From Acidobacteriota bacterium (lineage in GTDB: Bacteria; Acidobacteriota; Terriglobia; Bryobacterales; Bryobacteraceae), in NCBI GenBank assembly GCA_018268935.1, contig JAFDVS010000067.1:1-64000 (forward strand): 64,000 nucleotides of DNA, written 5' to 3'. Below the pieces are notes generated by a model, which was given only the letters and a program-made list of their open reading frames with translations, was not told the origin of the DNA and did not search any database. Position 1 is the stretch's first letter. The number at the start of each line of letters is the position of its first letter. This document shows, piece after piece, positions 35,146 through 44,444 of this stretch. The translations under genes and the position numbers were made by a program.

Positions 35146-35211
35146 AGGGGTGCGGCGACAAGTTGAAAAACGACCTACCGGAAACGCAAATTCACCTAGT
35201 ACCGCACCCCT
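35146..35211. repeat. Inverted repeat in the Flp pilin leader
   Basis: AGGGGTGCGG (35146-35155) is repeated in reverse complement as CCGCACCCCT (35202-35211), 46 bases apart. The second arm also forms a small CACCCC/GGGGTG hairpin just beyond the tail-like gene's stop codon. The structure could terminate that gene or shape the pilin leader. Confidence 0.4.
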
Positions 35212-35226
35212 CAATGGGGGGTGTCT

Positions 35227-37419
35227 CTACGGATTGGACTGTGCGGGCAGGCGCACGACGGCCAGATTCCGCAACGTCAGGGTTTCCGCCGTCGATGTGG
35301 ACATCTGTCCCTTCACTTCAATCAGGATATTGCCGGAAGGCGGCGATGTATTGCTCCCCCCGCCGGAGAACATCGTTGTCGATGTGCCCCAACTCTGCCA
35401 GTTCCAATACAGTTGTGAAGAAGGGAAAACCTCCGCTTTCACCGCCATGGAGGATTCCGAGCCTACACCACTGCGCGCCGTGAGATATACCGAACCCCAA
35501 CTCAGGGCGACACTGAAGGCCGTCGAACTGCCCTCATGCGACAGGTCGGCGCGGATCTCAATCCGATCCCCGCTCCGCAGCATTCCGGCCGGCACCGTGC
35601 ACGAGCCGAGTGTGGTAAGGCTGGTGCTGGTTGTTGACGTACCTGCAATCGAGCAGATCACCTGCGGCAGGGTGTGCGTTTGAGCTCCCTCGCGTGTCTT
35701 GCGCGACTCTTCGCTCGTATTGAACCAGGCGCTGCCCGCGGTGGGAGCCGGCGGGTCGGTTGCCGTACCAGTTTCCTGCCAAGCCGCACGGGCGGCTGTG
35801 CTGGTGGCCTGAACGGCTGAAGCGAGCAGCGTTCCATCGCTTTCCACTCGTGCGATATCCGCGGCGCTGTTGTTCTGCCAGCGCTGAAGTGGAGTCGTCT
35901 GCTGGTTCTCTCCAGCCCGGACGGCAACCGAAGTCACGCCATCGCCTGCTGAGGCATCGTGCACGGACAAAGTCGCCGTGGGCGAACCTGCGCCGATCGC
36001 CAGCCTCCGCGTGGCATTGTCCCACGATAGCCGGCTTTGGTTGTGCGACAGATTGCCCGAGGAATCAACGAACGGCACGGCCCCGGTAGGGAAGCCCGTG
36101 TAAAGGCAGGCATTCCACACGGCATCGAACCCGTTCGATATGAGGCAGCGATTCGCCCCGCCCAGTGGCAGCCTGGTCCAACTGGTAGGAGTTGTGCCTA
36201 GCCCCACAATCAAATCACCGCGGGAAACCGTGCCCGCCGTGGTATCCCCATGGCTCGCGCTGAGTAGGTTGTGCGCCACTGGAGTCCGCGCATCGGCCAA
36301 GCGCGGATCCTGATTGGTGACGTAGCGATTGCCGCTGGACGGTGTACCCGCCGTGCCGGTGAGCGCCGATTTTTGTTCAGGGCTTGGGTCGCTGGCATTG
36401 GAATGCGTAGCGAAGTTTAGCGCCAGTTTCGATTCCTGAATGGCTGCGCTCGTGGCGATATGGGAATCGGAGATAGCACCTGAAGCGATCGATGGAGCCG
36501 GATAGTATCCGGTGAGAGCGCCTCCGGCCTGTCCTGCGGGTTCTCCATTGCCCGATTCTCCGGAGACGCCTGTCAACCGGTAGGAAGCCGCAATCACATC
36601 CCCTGTCTGCGGTGTTGCCGCCGTGAGAAAGGTAATGATATTGCCGGCCAGCGTATAGTCCAGGCTGACCCGCTGCAGAAGCCCGTTGCGATACAGAAGC
36701 AGGCTGGTAGCAGGGTCAGGCGGGTTGGCCAAAGTGAACGTCGCATTTGATCCGTTAATCAACCCGGCGGGTGTTTCGTTGTCGACAAAGGATGGACCGG
36801 CCGGTGCCGATCCGGACGAACAAGGGCCGCTGGTTCCATCGACACGGACGCAGTCCGCAGGTTCACCGATGGCCGCTACCAGCTCGCCGGCGCTGTTGAT
36901 CACCGCCGCATGCGAAGGTTGAAAGCCGATCCCCTTCTTGGCTCGGGCGCTTAACTCGTCGGCGAGTCCGGTGACATCCGGAATCGTCACGTCATTCGCC
37001 TGCCCGCCCGTCTGATCCTGCGAGGGCATCGGCGGCCCCGCCAATCGAACGTCCTTCAATTTCAATGTGGAGGTGCTCGGCGGCACTCCCCAATACTCCA
37101 TATAAAGCAGCCTGCCGTTACTCACATAACGGACCTGGTAATGCGAGCCCGATGAGGATGTCGTGGTGGGCGCCAGGCTGACGCGGAGCGAGCCGTTCAC
37201 GACGCGGACCGATTTGCTGTAGGCAGCCACTGTAGTGTAGTCGGCGAGGAGGAAGCTTCTCCATTCGACGAGGGCTGTTCCATCGAAACGGCTGCCGTCG
37301 GCGCGGTAGATCACATCGTCGATGGTTGTCAGTTGCGGTTGCGCCCACAGAAAGGGGGCGAAAAACAGGATCACGGCCACGGGAAGAACACCCCTGGCCC
37401 AACGAATGAATACATGCAT
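35227..37419 (-). CDS. Large secreted protein with phage-tail-fibre-like segments
   Basis: A 730-residue protein with a signal peptide (to about residue 26, ending LWAQ). It is rich in Ser, Thr, Gly and Ala. The middle carries segments common in phage tail-fibre and head-fibre proteins: GGALTGYYPAPSIASGAISD, ALTGTAGTPSSGNRYVTNQDPRLADARTP-like text near residues 355-385, and GFPTGAVPFVDSSGNLSHN. The C-terminal 130 residues look like a beta-rich receptor-binding or jellyroll domain (IEIRADLSHEG, LYWNWQSWGTST). AGGAGG precedes the ATG. Exported rather than phage-encoded, since no phage genes adjoin. Function unknown, probably adhesion. Confidence 0.75.
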   Translation of the reverse strand: MHVFIRWARGVLPVAVILFFAPFLWAQPQLTTIDDVIYRADGSRFDGTALVEWRSFLLADYTTVAAYSKSVRVVNGSLRVSLAPTTTSSSGSHYQVRYVSNGRLLYMEYWGVPPSTSTLKLKDVRLAGPPMPSQDQTGGQANDVTIPDVTGLADELSARAKKGIGFQPSHAAVINSAGELVAAIGEPADCVRVDGTSGPCSSGSAPAGPSFVDNETPAGLINGSNATFTLANPPDPATSLLLYRNGLLQRVSLDYTLAGNIITFLTAATPQTGDVIAASYRLTGVSGESGNGEPAGQAGGALTGYYPAPSIASGAISDSHIATSAAIQESKLALNFATHSNASDPSPEQKSALTGTAGTPSSGNRYVTNQDPRLADARTPVAHNLLSASHGDTTAGTVSRGDLIVGLGTTPTSWTRLPLGGANRCLISNGFDAVWNACLYTGFPTGAVPFVDSSGNLSHNQSRLSWDNATRRLAIGAGSPTATLSVHDASAGDGVTSVAVRAGENQQTTPLQRWQNNSAADIARVESDGTLLASAVQATSTAARAAWQETGTATDPPAPTAGSAWFNTSEESRKTREGAQTHTLPQVICSIAGTSTTSTSLTTLGSCTVPAGMLRSGDRIEIRADLSHEGSSTAFSVALSWGSVYLTARSGVGSESSMAVKAEVFPSSQLYWNWQSWGTSTTMFSGGGSNTSPPSGNILIEVKGQMSTSTAETLTLRNLAVVRLPAQSNP

Positions 37420-37671
37420 TGGGAAAGCCTCCTGGGAACTGTCCGGGCCTTGATTGATCCGGGCAGAGGGGGTGAGGATGCCCCGCTGGCACTATGCTAG
37501 CTGGCAGGTTTTGCTATTCCGTAACGCCGGGCAGGCATTTACCTGATGTTTTATTGTAATTATTGAAGTTATTCGGGAATAATATTTCCGCAAGGCGTGT
37601 GACCGTCATTTGGCGAGGCCCGTCTTTCTCCTGGAACGTGGGGGGTATACTTGCGGTGACCGGAGGGTCTC
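37420..37671. promoter_or_regulatory. AT-rich divergent spacer
   Basis: The 252-base gap between two divergent genes holds an AT-rich core at about 37547-37590, unusual for this GC-rich window. It should contain both promoters; I cannot place -35/-10 pairs with confidence. No RNA gene or repeat seen. Confidence 0.3.
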
Positions 37672-39414
37672 ATGCGACTGCTGCTTGTCCGCTCACTTGC
37701 GCTCCTGCTGACCGCTGCACCCGCCTCAGGGGAGGAGGGGTGGTGGATGACCGAGCCCATCCGCTGGGTGCAGACCAATCTGCGCGAGGTGGATGCATCG
37801 CTTGATGCGCGGCGCCTGGCGGAACAGCTCGCTGCCATGAAGGCAAACGTGCTGCTGCAAGGCATGGGCGGCATCGCGGCCTACTATCCGACGCAGGTCG
37901 AATTCCACTACGCCAGCCCCAATCTGCCGGCCGGCCGCGATATGTTCGGCGACGTCGTGCGCGAACTCCATGCCCGTCACATCCGCGTTGTGGGCCGCTA
38001 TGACCTCAGCAAGACTCGCAAGGAGGTATTTGATGCTCATCCGGAGTGGTTTTTCCGCCAGGCGAACGGCGAGCCGGTGATCTACAACGGCCTCTATTCC
38101 ACTTGTATCAACGGCGGATACTACCGCAGTCAGGCCATGAAGATCCTCGCCGAGGGCTTGGAGAAGTACGACGTCGATGGACTCTTCTTCAACATGTTCG
38201 GCAACCAGTCGCGCGACTATAGCGGGCGCTACGTGGGGTTGTGCCATTGCGCGGAATGCCAACGCCGCTATGGAGCGTTGCACGGGAAGCCGATTCCCGA
38301 ATCGCCGGACGAAGACTATCGCCGGTTCATGTTCACTTCGTCGCGGGAAGTTGCTTCCGCGATCGGGAAACTGATTAAGGAGAAGCGGCCCAAGGCCGGC
38401 TACTTCAATTACATTCAGGAGTACACCGACGGGATCATGTCGGAATCGAATACGGCGGTCGCGCGCCCTCTGCCGCTGTGGCCCTATTCGGCCAGCGATC
38501 ACGTGAATCGGGCCCGTAACAGCCAACCGGAAAAGATGTCGGTGAATCTGAACATGCAGTTCGTGGATTTCTGGTGGCGCTTCGCCACGGTGCCTGCCTC
38601 CGAGATCGCGATGCGCTCCTGGCAGATGATGGCTCACGGGGGAGCATTGACCTTCGAGGTAAATGGCACGCTCGATCTTCAGGACCGCCAGGCTCTCGAA
38701 GCTGCGAAGCCGATCTTTCAGTGGGCAGCCCGCCATGAGCAGTATTACGTTCAACAACAGAGCATGGCGCGCGTTCTGTTGTTAGGCGCGCCGGCCAATA
38801 CCGGCCGCACGTTCAGTGAGGAGCCGTATCGCGGTGTGTTTCGATTGCTGAGCGAAGAGCACATTCCGTTCGCCGTTTCCGACAATATGGAATGGCTGGG
38901 GCGCCGTAACTATGATCTGGTTATCGCCACGGAATGGGCGCCGGCCGCGCTGGCTGAATACGCAGCGAAAGGGGGCAATGTGTTGCTGCTTGGGGCGGGA
39001 GCCCCGGAATTTCCCGTAGTGCCCGCCGAAACCACAACCAAGGATGTGCGCGGCTACATCCGGATTCGCGACAAATCGATGTTCCCCTCACTGAAAGATG
39101 CGGATCTGGTGATGCTCAACGGCCCGTTCACCTCATTGCCGGCTGATGGAAAAGCCCCGCTTACGTTGATCCCCCCGTCGATGATCGGGCCGCCAGAGTT
39201 CATTCACATCGACATGAAGGATACCGACACCCCTGCTATTGTGACCAGGAGGCTGGGCCAGGGATCGGTGACGTGGTTGCCCTGGAATCTGGCGGGGATG
39301 TATTACCGGCACAGCCTGCCCGCACACGCGGGAGTGTTTCGCGACATCGTCAACCGGCTGCACCCGCACCGCCTGATCCGTACCAACGCGCACCCGCTGG
39401 TCGAGATGTGCTGA
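37672..39414 (+). CDS. GHL6-type glycosidase-like protein, main part (frame broken at 39412)
   Basis: A 580-residue exported protein resembling the hypothetical glycosyl hydrolase 6 family, a TIM barrel followed by a beta-galactosidase-trimerisation-like domain. Blocks: WMTEPIRWVQTNLREVD, MGGIAAYYPTQVEFHY, HIRVVGRYDLSKTRKEVFD, YDVDGLFFNMFGNQSRDY, CHCAECQRRYG, then ARVLLLGAP and GGNVLLLGAGAPEFP. It ends at TGA 39412-39414 after HPLVEMC, but the family's usual C-terminal beta domain follows at once in another frame (39414-39644). A single missing base near 39408-39413 would explain this. It may be a frameshifted gene, a base-calling error, or two coupled cistrons (TGATG). Confidence 0.75.
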   Translation: MRLLLVRSLALLLTAAPASGEEGWWMTEPIRWVQTNLREVDASLDARRLAEQLAAMKANVLLQGMGGIAAYYPTQVEFHYASPNLPAGRDMFGDVVRELHARHIRVVGRYDLSKTRKEVFDAHPEWFFRQANGEPVIYNGLYSTCINGGYYRSQAMKILAEGLEKYDVDGLFFNMFGNQSRDYSGRYVGLCHCAECQRRYGALHGKPIPESPDEDYRRFMFTSSREVASAIGKLIKEKRPKAGYFNYIQEYTDGIMSESNTAVARPLPLWPYSASDHVNRARNSQPEKMSVNLNMQFVDFWWRFATVPASEIAMRSWQMMAHGGALTFEVNGTLDLQDRQALEAAKPIFQWAARHEQYYVQQQSMARVLLLGAPANTGRTFSEEPYRGVFRLLSEEHIPFAVSDNMEWLGRRNYDLVIATEWAPAALAEYAAKGGNVLLLGAGAPEFPVVPAETTTKDVRGYIRIRDKSMFPSLKDADLVMLNGPFTSLPADGKAPLTLIPPSMIGPPEFIHIDMKDTDTPAIVTRRLGQGSVTWLPWNLAGMYYRHSLPAHAGVFRDIVNRLHPHRLIRTNAHPLVEMC

Positions 39415-39644
39415 TGGGGCAGAAGGGGCGAACCCTTCTCCATGTCGTCAACCTCAGTGGTCATTCTCAAACCGGATACTTTCCACCCATACCGATGGCA
39501 GACATCAGCGTGGAGATTGCTGGTTCTTTCCACAGCGGCAAAACCATGCGCAACCCCGTTGCTCTAAAACTGGAAACGGCCGCCGGCACCACGAAGTTCC
39601 AACTTCCCAAGCTGGTGGATTATGAACTCATCGTGCTCGAGTGA
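39414..39644 (+). CDS. C-terminal domain of the GHL6-type protein in shifted frame
   Basis: A 76-residue frame starting MGQKGRTLLHVVNLSGHSQT and ending KLVDYELIVLE. It continues the protein upstream: LLHVVNLSGH is the usual start of the last beta-sandwich in this family. Its ATG overlaps the TGA of the main part (TGATG, 39412-39416), which would also allow translational re-initiation. Confidence 0.6.
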   Translation: MGQKGRTLLHVVNLSGHSQTGYFPPIPMADISVEIAGSFHSGKTMRNPVALKLETAAGTTKFQLPKLVDYELIVLE

Positions 39645-39686
39645 ACCCGTGACAGACTTGTTCGGGCGAATTACGCCTGATCCAGT

Positions 39687-40289
39687 GTGGCCAGTCCGAT
39701 CGACACTCTGATGCAAGGTATTGCCGGAATGTTTCGCGCGTTCCTCCCCCAGTCCCCGGCCGTGGAACGCTTCCGCGAAAGCATGCAGATTGACTACTGG
39801 AAGTGGCACGACGGCATCGGCTACGACATCGAGCTTCTCAAACAAGCGAACGCTGACGAGCGCCGGCAGATGGAAGCGCTGATTCTGGCAAGAGGCGCGC
39901 GAGATTGGCGTGATGTGGAAGCACTGGCCGCGCTCCGCACGCCCAAAGCGATTGAGGAATTGCGGCAAGCATTGCATCGAGGCGATCACGACATCGCCAT
40001 GGCGGTGATTGAGCACGCCCCGGACCTGGTGACAGACGCAGAGCGTACAGTGGCGCTGGTATCCGCCATAGCCGGAGCGGAGATTGGATCCGGCCTGGCG
40101 GAAGCCTTACGGTTGATCAAACACTTTCATCCGCCGGAAGTCATCGACGCATTGTTCCGAGCGGTGTTGACCCGGCCGCATCAGGCTCTCCTGGTGCCTG
40201 TGCTGACGCGAATCTGCGGGCCGGCGAAGTTCCGCGAACTGTGTGAAACGGCGGGTGTGGAGGCGGATCAATTCCTTCGCACTCGATGA
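39687..40289 (+). CDS. Helical protein of unknown function
   Basis: A 200-residue protein of stacked helices (TPKAIEELRQALHRGDHDIAMAVIEHAPDLV, LAEALRLIKHFHPPEVIDALFRAVLTRP), reminiscent of HEAT-like repeats. No signal peptide or motif I can name. The start is a GTG at 39687; an ATG at 39711 is an alternative. It lies 42 bases after the glycosidase-like gene. Confidence 0.6.
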   Translation: MASPIDTLMQGIAGMFRAFLPQSPAVERFRESMQIDYWKWHDGIGYDIELLKQANADERRQMEALILARGARDWRDVEALAALRTPKAIEELRQALHRGDHDIAMAVIEHAPDLVTDAERTVALVSAIAGAEIGSGLAEALRLIKHFHPPEVIDALFRAVLTRPHQALLVPVLTRICGPAKFRELCETAGVEADQFLRTR

Positions 40290-40390
40290 TCGTACAGGCT
40301 GTTCTTGATTTTTTTTCGTGCTGCTGTCGAATTCGCCATCTCTTACTCGACGCTAGTATGTAGGCAATGCCAAACAAGGAGCAAGCGAGA

Positions 40391-40762
40391 ATGCGATTCA
40401 TGACGATGGTGAAAGTCACAAAGGAGTGCGAGGATGGGCAGCCGCCACATCCGGAACTGAGCGCCGCAATCGGCAAACTGGCGGAGGAGTCCTTTCGCAC
40501 TGGAGTGATGGTGGAGATGGGCGGTTTGCTACCGACGGCGCTCGGCGCGCGCGTGCAGGTAGCGGGCGGGAAGGTTACGGTGGTGGATGGTCCATTCACC
40601 GAATTTAAGGAACTCATCGGCGGATACGCGATCCTCAACGTAAAGTCGAAAGCCGAGGCGATCGAGCACACGAAGCGATTCATGCAACTCCACCTCGATG
40701 TCTTGGGGCCTTCCTACGTTGGGGAATGCGAGATCCGGCAGCTGTTTGAGCCTGGCAATTGA
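40391..40762 (+). CDS. YCII/DGPF-domain protein
   Basis: A 123-residue protein of the YCII-related (DGPF) family. The name-giving motif is in VVDGPFTEFKELIGGYAIL. The start MRFMTMVK and the C-terminal CEIRQLFE are typical. An AAGGAG box (40376-40381) is nine bases before the ATG at 40391; an ATG at 40367 lacks one. DGPF proteins are the usual partners of ECF42 sigma factors, and the sigma gene begins 29 bases downstream. Confidence 0.88.
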   Translation: MRFMTMVKVTKECEDGQPPHPELSAAIGKLAEESFRTGVMVEMGGLLPTALGARVQVAGGKVTVVDGPFTEFKELIGGYAILNVKSKAEAIEHTKRFMQLHLDVLGPSYVGECEIRQLFEPGN

Positions 40763-40791
40763 GCCGCGCTGTGTGAAGGAGGGGCCGCATC

Positions 40792-42108
40792 ATGGCGGCC
40801 CTGCCCTACACTTGCCGCGGCGCCGCCAGGGATGGTTTCATCGGAGTAGTGACCGTTGAGACTCACCGGGCCATTGAAACCGTCTGGCGCATGGAATCCG
40901 CGCGGCTGATTGCCGGCTTGGCGCGCATGGTGCGCGATGTGGGCGTGGCGGAAGAACTCGCGCAGGATGCGCTGGTAGCCGCGCTGCAACAATGGCCCGG
41001 CGAAGGGATTCCGCGAAATCCAGGGGCGTGGCTGATGGCCGCAGCCAAGCATCGCGCGTTGGATCATTTGCGCCGCAACAAGCTATTGGAGCGGAAGCAC
41101 GAACATCTGGGGCAGGAGATGGCAACGCGGGAGAGGGCGGTACCGGACTTCGATTCGCTTGCGGAGGACGATATCGGCGACGACTTGCTGAAATTGATCT
41201 TCACCGCCTGTCATCCCGTGCTCACCACTGAAGGGCGCGTGGCTTTGACGTTGCGTCTGTTAGGGGGACTCTCTACGAAGGAAATCGCCCGCGCGTTCTT
41301 TGTCCCGGAAGCAACCATGGCCCAACGCATTGTGCGGGCAAAGCGGGTGTTGGCGGACAACCGAGTTCCTTTCGAAACGCCCCGAGGCGATGAGATCGCC
41401 GTCCGCTTAGGCTCCGTGTTGGAGGTGGTCTACCTCATTTTCAACGAAGGTTATTCGGCGGCTGCCGGCGACGACTGGATGCGCCCCGCGCTCTGCGAGG
41501 AGGCGCTTCGCCTGGGCCGCGTGCTGGCTGGCCTGGCGCCGCAGGAACCGGAAGTGCATGGGCTGGTTGCGTTGATGGAGATTCAAGCCTCACGCCTTCG
41601 CGCCAGAACCGGGGCGCATGGAGAGCCGGTGCTGCTTCTCGATCAGGATCGTTCCCGTTGGGATTGGCTGCTCATTCGCCGCGGTCTGGCCGCGTTAGAG
41701 CGCGCCCAGCGGCTGACAGGGGCCCGCGGAACGTATGTGCTGCAGGCTAGCATTGCCGCCTGCCACGCGCGCGCTCGTGTTGCCGAGCACACCGATTGGC
41801 GGCAAATCGCCGAACTCTACCAGGAGCTTGCTGCCCTCACTGGATCGCCGGTAGTGGAACTGGGCAGAGCCATGGCCGTGGGAATGGCCTTCGGACCTGC
41901 CGCGGGGCTGCAGGTAGTGGATGGATTGTCCGAGGAACCGGCGCTGCGCGACTCGCACCGCTTGCCCAGCGTGCGCGCGGACCTGCTGTTCAAACTGGGG
42001 CGCAAGAACGAAGCTCGTGTGGAATACGAGCGTGCGGCGGAATTAGCGCTAAACGGCACAGAGAGAGAGATGCTGCGCAAACGCGCAAAGGAATGCGGCG
42101 AGGCTTAG
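40792..42108 (+). CDS. ECF42-type RNA polymerase sigma factor with TPR-like extension
   Basis: A 438-residue sigma factor. Sigma-2 (RMVRDVGVAEELAQDALVAAL, PGAWLMAAAKHRALDHLRR) and sigma-4 (LRLLGGLSTKEIARAFFVPEATMAQRIVRAK) are followed by a long C-terminal region (residues 205-438) with VYLIFNEGYSAAAGDD and tandem helices. That is the architecture of ECF42, where the extension, not an anti-sigma factor, controls activity. AAGGAGGGG seven bases before the ATG supports this start; a GTG at 40849 would remove 19 residues of non-family sequence. It forms an operon with the DGPF gene. Confidence 0.88.
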   Translation: MAALPYTCRGAARDGFIGVVTVETHRAIETVWRMESARLIAGLARMVRDVGVAEELAQDALVAALQQWPGEGIPRNPGAWLMAAAKHRALDHLRRNKLLERKHEHLGQEMATRERAVPDFDSLAEDDIGDDLLKLIFTACHPVLTTEGRVALTLRLLGGLSTKEIARAFFVPEATMAQRIVRAKRVLADNRVPFETPRGDEIAVRLGSVLEVVYLIFNEGYSAAAGDDWMRPALCEEALRLGRVLAGLAPQEPEVHGLVALMEIQASRLRARTGAHGEPVLLLDQDRSRWDWLLIRRGLAALERAQRLTGARGTYVLQASIAACHARARVAEHTDWRQIAELYQELAALTGSPVVELGRAMAVGMAFGPAAGLQVVDGLSEEPALRDSHRLPSVRADLLFKLGRKNEARVEYERAAELALNGTEREMLRKRAKECGEA

Positions 42109-42140
42109 CCACCGTGGTGAGGGTTTGCTACGCTTTGCGC

Positions 42141-44444
42141 ATGGCCGCGAGATGGTTGGTGTGTATGCTGGCGGCGGCTGCGCTGTGGGCCGATGATCCA
42201 GCCGTGACTCTTGCCCTTGTGGAACTGCAGGACGCGCTGAGCTCCATTGGACAAAAAGCAGAAACCGCACCTGTCGATGTGCGGATCGTTGCGGGTGCCG
42301 GCCCGGATGAAGGCTATGAGTGGCGCGCGCGCGGCAAACGCGTCGAAGTCGCGGCGTCATCTCCCTTAGGAGCTGCCTACGGCATTGAGCGATTGGCGTG
42401 GCTCACGCGGAGCCTGCGCCGCTTTCCTCCACCGGATGGTAAGGAAGCCCCGGCGCTTGGCCACCGTGTGATGTTCCTGCACTCACTGGTGCCGGATTCG
42501 TCCACGGGTCCACCCGACTCCACGGAGCAGATTGAGACGCAGGTTGGACGTTTCCGCGAGGTGCTGCGCGATGTGCTCCGCTTTGGCTATAACGGCGTTA
42601 CATTCCGCGGATTGGAGCACTACGTGCCTTCCGACGATCCAGTCTACGGGCCACGCTCGGAACGCTACCGGAAGTATTTGAAGGCGATCATTGCCGAGGC
42701 GCATGCCCATCACATCCGTGTCATCCCCTACGCGGAGGAAGCGATCTACTTGCCCGTCTGGCTGGAGAAGAATGGCGCAAAGGCATCGGTGAAGGATCCG
42801 CTCTTCTGGCAAGTGCTGGCCGACAAGTACCGGCGGCTGCTCCGTGCGCTCCCGGAACTGGATGGAGTCACCCCCTGCGTGGGTGAGATCATTCCCAGCT
42901 ACGATTTCCGGGCGCTCGACATTGTCCATTCCACCGAAAGCGCGCCCGATCCACGCATGGAAGATCGCTACCGCGCCTTCTTCCGTGCGGTGCGTGACGT
43001 GGTCGTAGGAGAATTCGGCAAGCTGATGATGCCCTGGACCTGGGCCACCAACGATTGGGAACTGAGTGGCGTGCCCGATGTGTATCGCCGGACGTTTGAG
43101 CCGTTGCCATTGGAGAAACTGCATCCGGTGATCAAGCTCACGAAGCAGGACGCGTGGTATTACGGCACTGCGTTCAATCCCACCTTCGGCCAGACGAAAC
43201 ATGGCGGCGTGGCCTTGGCGGAACTGGCAAGCCAGTATCAGGGGCTCGGTACCGTGGTGGACTTTCCTGCGCGTTGGGCTGGTGCAGCCTTGCAATTCGC
43301 GGCGGAGCGTGGCGTGGTGGGCGTGATGACCGGACAGCCGCAGGCTAACCTGCTGCAGCCTGGCGTGCTGTATGTGTTCTCACGCATGAGCTGGATTCCG
43401 AAGGGAGATGCCGATGCGATGGCGGAAGAATGGGTTGCGGCCACTTTCGGACCCGCCGCCGCGAAACAAATAGCACGTATTCTGTTCTGGGGTAGCGATG
43501 CTGCCCGCCACACCTTCTACTGGCAGCCGGTTGCGCTCGATGGATGGCCGCCGCAACAGCACATCCGGGTGAATCAGATCGTGCTCAAGGGGAACGCCTT
43601 CTGGGATTCCGGGCGGGAACACGATGGCTACCTGCGCACCTTGTACCTGAAGCTGAAGCCATATGCCGAAGAGACCAACGACGAGGCGGGGCAGGGAAAG
43701 GCGATCGTGGAAAAGATGCGTGCCCTGTTTGACCAGGTGCGAGCGCAGGTGGATCCTCAACCCGCGGCGAAACTCGATGAGTTGCTGCGCCACTACGACG
43801 CCACCGCTTCGCTCACTCGCGACTACACTCGTCTCATCCTTGGCTACTTCCAATACCGCGAGAAGCGGTCGGACGAGGCAAAAGGACAGTTGGCGAGAGA
43901 CACGGCAGAAATGAAGGCATCCATCGCGGCCTACAAGTCACGGTTTCGATTCTTTGAATTGACCGGGATGGAGCAGGCGGTGATTCTGGCGGAGCGGGCA
44001 CTGTCCGATCTCGAGGCAGCCGAGCGCACACTACGCGAAGCCCCCACTCCGCAGGAGATCCGGCAGAGGATCCTCACGGCTCGCGACGAAGACCGGAAAG
44101 CGCTCGCCGCGCATCCGGAGTCTGTACTTGTGTTGCGGTGGAAAGGGTCAGTGGACGCCCGCAATATTCTCCGGATCCAGGGCGACAAAATCCGCATGGA
44201 ACGCCTTACCGGCGATGGCATTCATGCCGTGGAAGCTGCGTTCAGCCTGCCGGTCTCCCGCGAGGAAGGTTGGCGCTGGGCCGTCAAGCTGCTACGCGAG
44301 CGCGGCATCGCCCATGTAATGGACACCCCTTCCGCGAAGAACGATTTCACCCTCTCGCTTTACGTTGATGATCCCGAACCGTCCAGTGCGGTGCTGGAGT
44401 TTGAAATTTACCGTTGGAAGGACCATCCGGAACGCGTACGGTAA
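42141..44444 (+). CDS. Exported glycoside hydrolase-like protein (GH20/GH67-type N-domain)
   Basis: A 767-residue exported protein. After a signal peptide (MAARWLVCMLAAAALWA) comes a small alpha/beta domain with VEVAASSPLGAAYGIERLAWL, the pattern of the N-domain of GH20 and GH67 enzymes. A TIM-barrel-like part follows (FGYNGVTFRGLEHYV, HHIRVIPYAEEAIYL, VGEIIPSYDFRALD, WTWATNDWE). The last 200 residues are helical and then beta-rich (EFEIYRWKDHPERVR). The substrate may be a glucuronosyl or hexosamine glycan; I cannot tell. The C-terminus overlaps the convergent PNPOx gene by 37 bases. Confidence 0.7.
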   Translation: MAARWLVCMLAAAALWADDPAVTLALVELQDALSSIGQKAETAPVDVRIVAGAGPDEGYEWRARGKRVEVAASSPLGAAYGIERLAWLTRSLRRFPPPDGKEAPALGHRVMFLHSLVPDSSTGPPDSTEQIETQVGRFREVLRDVLRFGYNGVTFRGLEHYVPSDDPVYGPRSERYRKYLKAIIAEAHAHHIRVIPYAEEAIYLPVWLEKNGAKASVKDPLFWQVLADKYRRLLRALPELDGVTPCVGEIIPSYDFRALDIVHSTESAPDPRMEDRYRAFFRAVRDVVVGEFGKLMMPWTWATNDWELSGVPDVYRRTFEPLPLEKLHPVIKLTKQDAWYYGTAFNPTFGQTKHGGVALAELASQYQGLGTVVDFPARWAGAALQFAAERGVVGVMTGQPQANLLQPGVLYVFSRMSWIPKGDADAMAEEWVAATFGPAAAKQIARILFWGSDAARHTFYWQPVALDGWPPQQHIRVNQIVLKGNAFWDSGREHDGYLRTLYLKLKPYAEETNDEAGQGKAIVEKMRALFDQVRAQVDPQPAAKLDELLRHYDATASLTRDYTRLILGYFQYREKRSDEAKGQLARDTAEMKASIAAYKSRFRFFELTGMEQAVILAERALSDLEAAERTLREAPTPQEIRQRILTARDEDRKALAAHPESVLVLRWKGSVDARNILRIQGDKIRMERLTGDGIHAVEAAFSLPVSREEGWRWAVKLLRERGIAHVMDTPSAKNDFTLSLYVDDPEPSSAVLEFEIYRWKDHPERVR

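Noticed and set aside
35227..37419. Prophage remnant suggested by tail-fibre-like motifs
   Set aside because: The protein has a signal peptide and no capsid, terminase, integrase or lysis gene is nearby.
37500..37620. Possible dif (XerCD) site in the AT-rich spacer
   Set aside because: The stretch has TTAT and ATAAT elements but no paired 11-base arms with a 6-base centre resembling known dif sequences.
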